Assembly: GCA_963541805.1 (NCBI GenBank)
Contig: CAUTVF010000012.1
Location: 1-19,706 of the forward strand
Reading direction: 5' to 3'
DNA: 19,706 nt
Source of the DNA: CAUTVF01 sp963541805
GTDB lineage: Bacteria; Pseudomonadota; Alphaproteobacteria; Rs-D84; CASDRH01
Below are positions 16,575 to 19,706 of the stretch, in pieces. The translations under genes and the position numbers were made by a program. The notes under the pieces are model-generated. The model saw nothing but the letters and a program-made list of their open reading frames with translations. It ran no database searches and had not been told where the DNA came from. Position 1 is the first letter of the stretch, and every line of letters begins with the position of its first letter.

Positions 16575-18836
16575 TTATGCAAACATTCCGCTTTTTGGAA
16601 ATTCATCGAATGGTATTTTTCCCACGTTTGCGCGTCTTGAAATTAGTGTCTTTATTTCAGTTGTTGGTTTGTTGATCGTTTTTCCATTTTTTATAAAGTT
16701 TAATCCAGTTGATTTATCAAATAATGTAAAATCTTTTAAATATGCCTTAGTCTCAGTGTATTTTTGTAAAATTACACCTTTTCCTTTTGTCATTTCTGGA
16801 ATTTCTGACATACTGAATATTAACATCATTTTTAGATTACTAGTTATCGCAATCATATCTTCATTTTGACTTGCAATACACATTTTAACAACTGCATCTC
16901 CATCAGATAAATTCATTAACGTCTTACCATTTTTTGTGGATGTTATAAGGTTATCCATTTTAAATTTAAATCCGAATCCTTTCTTACTTGCGATTACAGC
17001 ATAATTATTTTTCATACCATCATTATAAGATACAATATCTATGATTTTTGCGTTTCCCAATTCAAGTAATAATGCAATTGGCTCTCCATATCCACGACCA
17101 CTGGGCAAATCAGAAATATTTTTATTAAAACATCTACCATTATCTGCAATTACAATTAATTTATCTGTATTTTGACAATGTAACCTGCTTTTTAAACAAT
17201 CATTTTCTTTAAATCCTGTAATTGCATCCTTTTCAATGTGTCCTTTCATAACTTTTATCCATCCTTTCTCGGATAAAATAACAGTTACATTTTCTTTTAT
17301 AACAAAATCACTTTCATCATATTTTGTAACTTGTGTTTTTGTATCAATTTTGGTTAATCGTTTTCCAATTCCTCCGAAATAATTTTCAGGGAAACGGGAT
17401 TTTAAATTTTCTGTATCATCAGCTATTTTTTTAATTAAATTTTCATTCGTAGATATCATTTTAAGTAATGATGATTTCTCTTTTCTTAGATTTTTATCTT
17501 CACTCCTTATCTCTATTTCTTCTAACTTACGCAAAGATTTTAATCGCATATTCAAAATTGCATCAACTTGTATTTCTGTTAAACTAAACTCTGAAATTAA
17601 TAATTCTTTTGGTTCGTCATGATTTCTAATAATTTCAATGACTCTGTCTAAATTCAAATAAGCAATCAAATATCCACCAAGTATTTCCAGTCTGTGATCA
17701 ATTTTATTAATTCTAAATTGAGCTTGGCGTTTTATTACTGTTTTTCTGTGCTCTATATATGATTGTAATACCTCTTTTATGCTTAACACACGTGGAACAC
17801 CAAACCTATCGAGAACATTCATGTTCATTGAGAATTTAACTTCCAGATCGGTTGATGCAAACAAAGATGCCATTATTTTATCTGCTGCTACTATTCGGGA
17901 TTTTGGTTCAATTATAATTCTAATTTTATCAGTTGTTTCATCCCTTATATCTCCAATCAGTGGCAATTTTCCTGATGATAATAAATCTGCAATTCTTTCA
18001 ATTAATTTTGATTTTTGTACCTGGTATGGAATATCTGTTATAACAATTTGATAATTACCATATTGTAATTCTTCAACTTTCCATTTTGCTCGTATTGTTA
18101 AACTTCCACGTCCTTTTTCGTATGTATTAATTATTGTTTGCTTGCTTTCACACAGTACTCCACCGGTTGGAAAATCTGGCCCTTTTATGTATTGCATAAT
18201 TTCCGATGTAACAATGTTTGGATTTTGAATTAATGCTAGTATTGCATCACAGACTTCAATTAAATTATGTGGGGGAATATTTGTTGCCATTCCAACTGCA
18301 ATCCCCATAGCTCCATTACATAATAAATTTGGGAACAAAGCCGGCATTAATACAGGTTCATTTTCACTTCCATCATAATTTGGAGCTAAATCTACAGCAT
18401 CAGATTCTAGGCCCTCCATTAAGCAAATTGCAACATCTGTTAAACGTGCTTCGGTATAACGCATCGCAGCAGCGCTGTCACCATCAATATTTCCAAAGTT
18501 TCCCTGTCCTTCGACCAGAGGGTAACGAACAGCAAAACTTTGAGATAAACGAACCATAGCATCATATACTGATGCGTCCCCATGTGGATGATATTTACCA
18601 ATAACGTCACCAACAACACGTGCAGATTTTTTGTATCCAGATTTAGGATCTAATTTTAACTCACGCATTGCAAATAATAATCTGCGGTGAACTGGTTTTA
18701 ATCCATCGCGTACATCAGGTAATGATCGTGACATGATCGTTGACATTGCATAAGATAAATATCGCGTCGACAACGCATCAGATAACTGGACTGAAGTTAT
18801 GTTTTCTGTAAAATTTTTTGCTGAATTTCCAACCAT
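16575..18836 (-). CDS. parC: DNA topoisomerase IV subunit A
   Basis: ParC is the DNA-cleaving subunit of topoisomerase IV, which unlinks daughter chromosomes with ParE. The 753 residues begin with the winged-helix cleavage domain. Its landmarks are SRSLPDVRDGLKPVHRRLL, GKYHPHGDASVYDAMVRLSQ and the active-site tyrosine Tyr127 in AAMRYTEARLT. A coiled-coil tower around residues 430-480 (QVDAILNMRLKSLRKLEE and the Lys/Glu-rich stretch after it) and a short beta-pinwheel C-terminus follow. The pinwheel includes SGRGYGEPIALLLEL, and no GyrA box (QRRGGKG) is seen. That absence and the length, against about 870-900 for GyrA, favour ParC over GyrA. A purine-rich AAAGGA lies about 12 bases before the ATG, and a promoter candidate lies at 18873-18900. 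The gene converges with ruvA across a 35-base gap. Confidence 0.94.
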   Translation of the reverse strand: MVGNSAKNFTENITSVQLSDALSTRYLSYAMSTIMSRSLPDVRDGLKPVHRRLLFAMRELKLDPKSGYKKSARVVGDVIGKYHPHGDASVYDAMVRLSQSFAVRYPLVEGQGNFGNIDGDSAAAMRYTEARLTDVAICLMEGLESDAVDLAPNYDGSENEPVLMPALFPNLLCNGAMGIAVGMATNIPPHNLIEVCDAILALIQNPNIVTSEIMQYIKGPDFPTGGVLCESKQTIINTYEKGRGSLTIRAKWKVEELQYGNYQIVITDIPYQVQKSKLIERIADLLSSGKLPLIGDIRDETTDKIRIIIEPKSRIVAADKIMASLFASTDLEVKFSMNMNVLDRFGVPRVLSIKEVLQSYIEHRKTVIKRQAQFRINKIDHRLEILGGYLIAYLNLDRVIEIIRNHDEPKELLISEFSLTEIQVDAILNMRLKSLRKLEEIEIRSEDKNLRKEKSSLLKMISTNENLIKKIADDTENLKSRFPENYFGGIGKRLTKIDTKTQVTKYDESDFVIKENVTVILSEKGWIKVMKGHIEKDAITGFKENDCLKSRLHCQNTDKLIVIADNGRCFNKNISDLPSGRGYGEPIALLLELGNAKIIDIVSYNDGMKNNYAVIASKKGFGFKFKMDNLITSTKNGKTLMNLSDGDAVVKMCIASQNEDMIAITSNLKMMLIFSMSEIPEMTKGKGVILQKYTETKAYLKDFTLFDKSTGLNFIKNGKTINKPTTEIKTLISRRANVGKIPFDEFPKSGMFA

Positions 18837-18872
18837 GTTAACACGATCCTTTATTTATTAACATAAGTTCCG

Positions 18873-18900
18873 ATTATATAAGCATTGACAAATTATGCAA
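18873..18900 (-). promoter_or_regulatory. Candidate promoter of parC
   Basis: On the minus strand a perfect TATAAT -10 (18873-18878 on the plus strand) lies 16 bases downstream of a weak -35, TTGCAT (18895-18900). The -10 is about 36 bases upstream of the parC ATG, leaving room for a short leader with the AAAGGA ribosome binding site. The -10 is convincing, the -35 is poor. It separates parC from tRNA-Thr, which might also read through into parC. Confidence 0.5.
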
Positions 18901-18951
18901 AGCATTTTTAAGAATAAAACAGAAAAATCCAGATTAAATAGTCAAGTAAAA

Positions 18952-19027
18952 TGGTGCCGGTTATCGGATTCGAACCAATGGTCTCTCCATTACGAATGGA
19001 ATGCTTTACCAACTAAGCTAAACCGGC
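18952..19027 (-). tRNA. tRNA-Thr (anticodon CGU)
   Basis: A complete 76-base cloverleaf can be folded by hand. The acceptor stem is GCCGGTT/AACCGGC. The D arm is GCTT/AAGC with loop AGTTGGTA. The anticodon stem TTCCA/TGGAG has loop TTCGTAA, giving anticodon CGT (read CGU in RNA) for the Thr codon ACG. The variable loop is AGACC and the T arm is ATTGG/CCGAT with loop TTCGAAT. The discriminator is A and the CCA end is encoded. The only non-Watson-Crick pairs are a T-G at the base of the anticodon stem and one in the T stem. The gene is upstream of parC on the same strand and has its own promoter candidate at 19043-19071. Confidence 0.97.
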
Positions 19028-19042
19028 ACATAATACCCGTAT

Positions 19043-19071
19043 ATGCTAAGTTAAAAATAATATTCTTTCAA
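19043..19071 (-). promoter_or_regulatory. Candidate promoter of tRNA-Thr
   Basis: Read on the minus strand, TTGAAA (19066-19071 on the plus strand, five of six to the -35 consensus) is followed after exactly 17 bases by TAGCAT (19043-19048, four of six to TATAAT). The -10 ends 15 bases before the first base of the tRNA, which suits a short 5' leader removed by RNase P. Confidence 0.5.
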
Positions 19072-19143
19072 ATAAATTTTAAAAAATATGATTATTTAAT
19101 CATGCTTAATACAAAAAACTATAAATTTATTTAATTGTGTGAT

Positions 19144-19159
19144 AAACTGCGCGCAGTTT
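19144..19159. repeat. Perfect 16-bp palindrome before the right-edge gene
   Basis: AAACTGCGCGCAGTTT is its own reverse complement over all 16 bases. It ends 10 bases before the AGGAGA ribosome binding site of the right-edge gene. Its GCGC-rich centre stands out against the surrounding AT-rich DNA. It may be an operator for a dimeric regulator. In RNA it could form a six-pair stem with a CGCG loop close to the ribosome binding site. A short T-rich stretch (TTTTGTTT) follows, so a weak terminator on the plus strand is also possible, although no plus-strand gene ends nearby. Confidence 0.6.
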
Positions 19160-19169
19160 TGTTTAAAAT

Positions 19170-19175
19170 AGGAGA
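19170..19175 (+). promoter_or_regulatory. Ribosome binding site deciding the GTG start of the right-edge gene
   Basis: AGGAGA is one of the best Shine-Dalgarno matches in the window and lies five to six bases before the GTG at 19181. It is the reason for choosing GTG over the in-frame ATG at 19211. Confidence 0.75.
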
Positions 19176-19180
19176 ATATT

Positions 19181-19706
19181 GTGGTTTACGCAAAAGTTTT
19201 ATTTGTATTTATGTTTAGTTTGTTTTCTGTATCTGGTAATTTATATTCGTTTGGAGGTTTGTTTGATACAGTTAAAAGCAAAGATATAGATAATATTAAA
19301 TCATATTACGGAACATATATCCCAGTTAGCTTTAAAAAGGGTTGTATTGGTAAAAACTGTATAGAAAGCGAGGCAAAACCAGATTATTTTATTAAAAATA
19401 AAAGTAGAGTAATTTTGTCAAAAGATAGGTATGTAAATTATATTACTGTATCAAGTAATGATGGGTATGTAATAGAAAATCCAATATATATAAGAGAGAA
19501 AGACCAAGATAAAAATTATTCTAATAATAAAGTTTTTTATGTTTATGGTAAAATAAAAGGATTTCCATACCATGATAATATGAAAGCAGATAAGTTAAAG
19601 GAACAAATAGATGCACAAATTGCCGGAAAAAATTATGTTGCTTTGATTTTAGTTGATAATAATGGAAATTTGATTGAACAACAAGGTATGTATAATTTCT
19701 TTATGC
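19181..19706 (+). CDS. Unknown exported protein, 3' end beyond the window
   Basis: An open frame of 175 codons runs from a GTG start to the window edge without a stop, so the gene is truncated by the edge. The N-terminus reads as a signal peptide: a Lys at residue 5, then the hydrophobic run VLFVFMFSLFSVSG (6-19) and a likely cleavage site in the stretch up to residue 25. The remaining visible part is polar, rich in Lys, Asn, Asp and Tyr, with a cysteine pair CIGKNC (55-60) that might form a disulphide in the periplasm. I do not recognise a family. There is no obvious lipobox. The strong ribosome binding site, codon use like the neighbouring genes and a perfect palindrome upstream argue that it is a real, possibly regulated, gene. 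An alternative start is ATG 19211, which would cut into the signal peptide. Confidence 0.78.
   Translation, partial: MVYAKVLFVFMFSLFSVSGNLYSFGGLFDTVKSKDIDNIKSYYGTYIPVSFKKGCIGKNCIESEAKPDYFIKNKSRVILSKDRYVNYITVSSNDGYVIENPIYIREKDQDKNYSNNKVFYVYGKIKGFPYHDNMKADKLKEQIDAQIAGKNYVALILVDNNGNLIEQQGMYNFFM

Noticed and set aside
16575..18836. Assignment of the type IIA topoisomerase subunit as GyrA
   Set aside because: It is over 100 residues shorter than GyrA, lacks the QRRGGKG box and carries the GRGYGEP-type C-terminus seen in ParC.
18895..19134. Plus-strand 79-codon open frame
   Set aside because: It runs straight through the antisense strand of a clear tRNA-Thr gene and has no protein-like features.

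Overview
This 19.7 kb window is a dense, strongly AT-rich (about 30% GC by eye) stretch of a bacterial chromosome. The order rnpA-yidC-engB, the OlsB/OlsA-type acyltransferase pair and the run pepF, LPS-transport genes, surA point to an alphaproteobacterium. The low GC, the broken pepF, scattered gene clusters (rpmH, dprA, lptG, ruvC and ruvB are not beside their usual partners) and minimal spacing suggest a reduced, probably host-associated genome. Genus and order cannot be fixed from the sequence. TAA and TGA both end genes and TGG encodes Trp, so the code is standard. No mobile element, CRISPR array or phage gene was seen.

Layout. 1-179 holds no convincing gene. 180-2985 (+) is a tight cluster: rnpA (RNase P protein), yidC (membrane insertase) and engB (ribosome-biogenesis GTPase). 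topA (3077-5617, +) follows. Convergent with it, its stop sharing bases with the topA stop, is a two-gene minus-strand unit: an OlsB-like GNAT acyltransferase (6425-7258) upstream of an OlsA/PlsC-like acyltransferase (5614-6411), a likely aminolipid (ornithine lipid) pathway. Diverging from it, 7393-13839 (+) carries an oligoendopeptidase F gene cut by one in-frame TAA, then a single 1175-codon reading frame that joins LptF to LptD, then surA.

13807-15787 (-) holds yebC followed by an MltB-type lytic transglycosylase whose 3' end overlaps surA. ruvA (15886-16539, +) diverges from yebC and converges on parC (16575-18836, -). Upstream of parC on the same strand is tRNA-Thr(CGU) at 18952-19027. 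The right edge carries the first 175 codons of an unknown exported protein with a strong ribosome binding site and a perfect 16-bp palindrome before it.

Several genes act on the cell envelope: YidC inserts membrane proteins, LptF and LptD are the inner- and outer-membrane ends of the LPS export bridge, SurA helps fold LptD and other barrels, the transglycosylase trims peptidoglycan, and the acyltransferase pair makes membrane lipid. The others serve nucleic acids (RnpA, TopA, ParC, RuvA, YebC, tRNA-Thr) or ribosome assembly (EngB). The most unusual item is the LptF-LptD fusion, which joins an inner-membrane permease to an outer-membrane barrel and keeps a signal-peptide-like segment at the joint, so it may be made as a polyprotein cut by signal peptidase.
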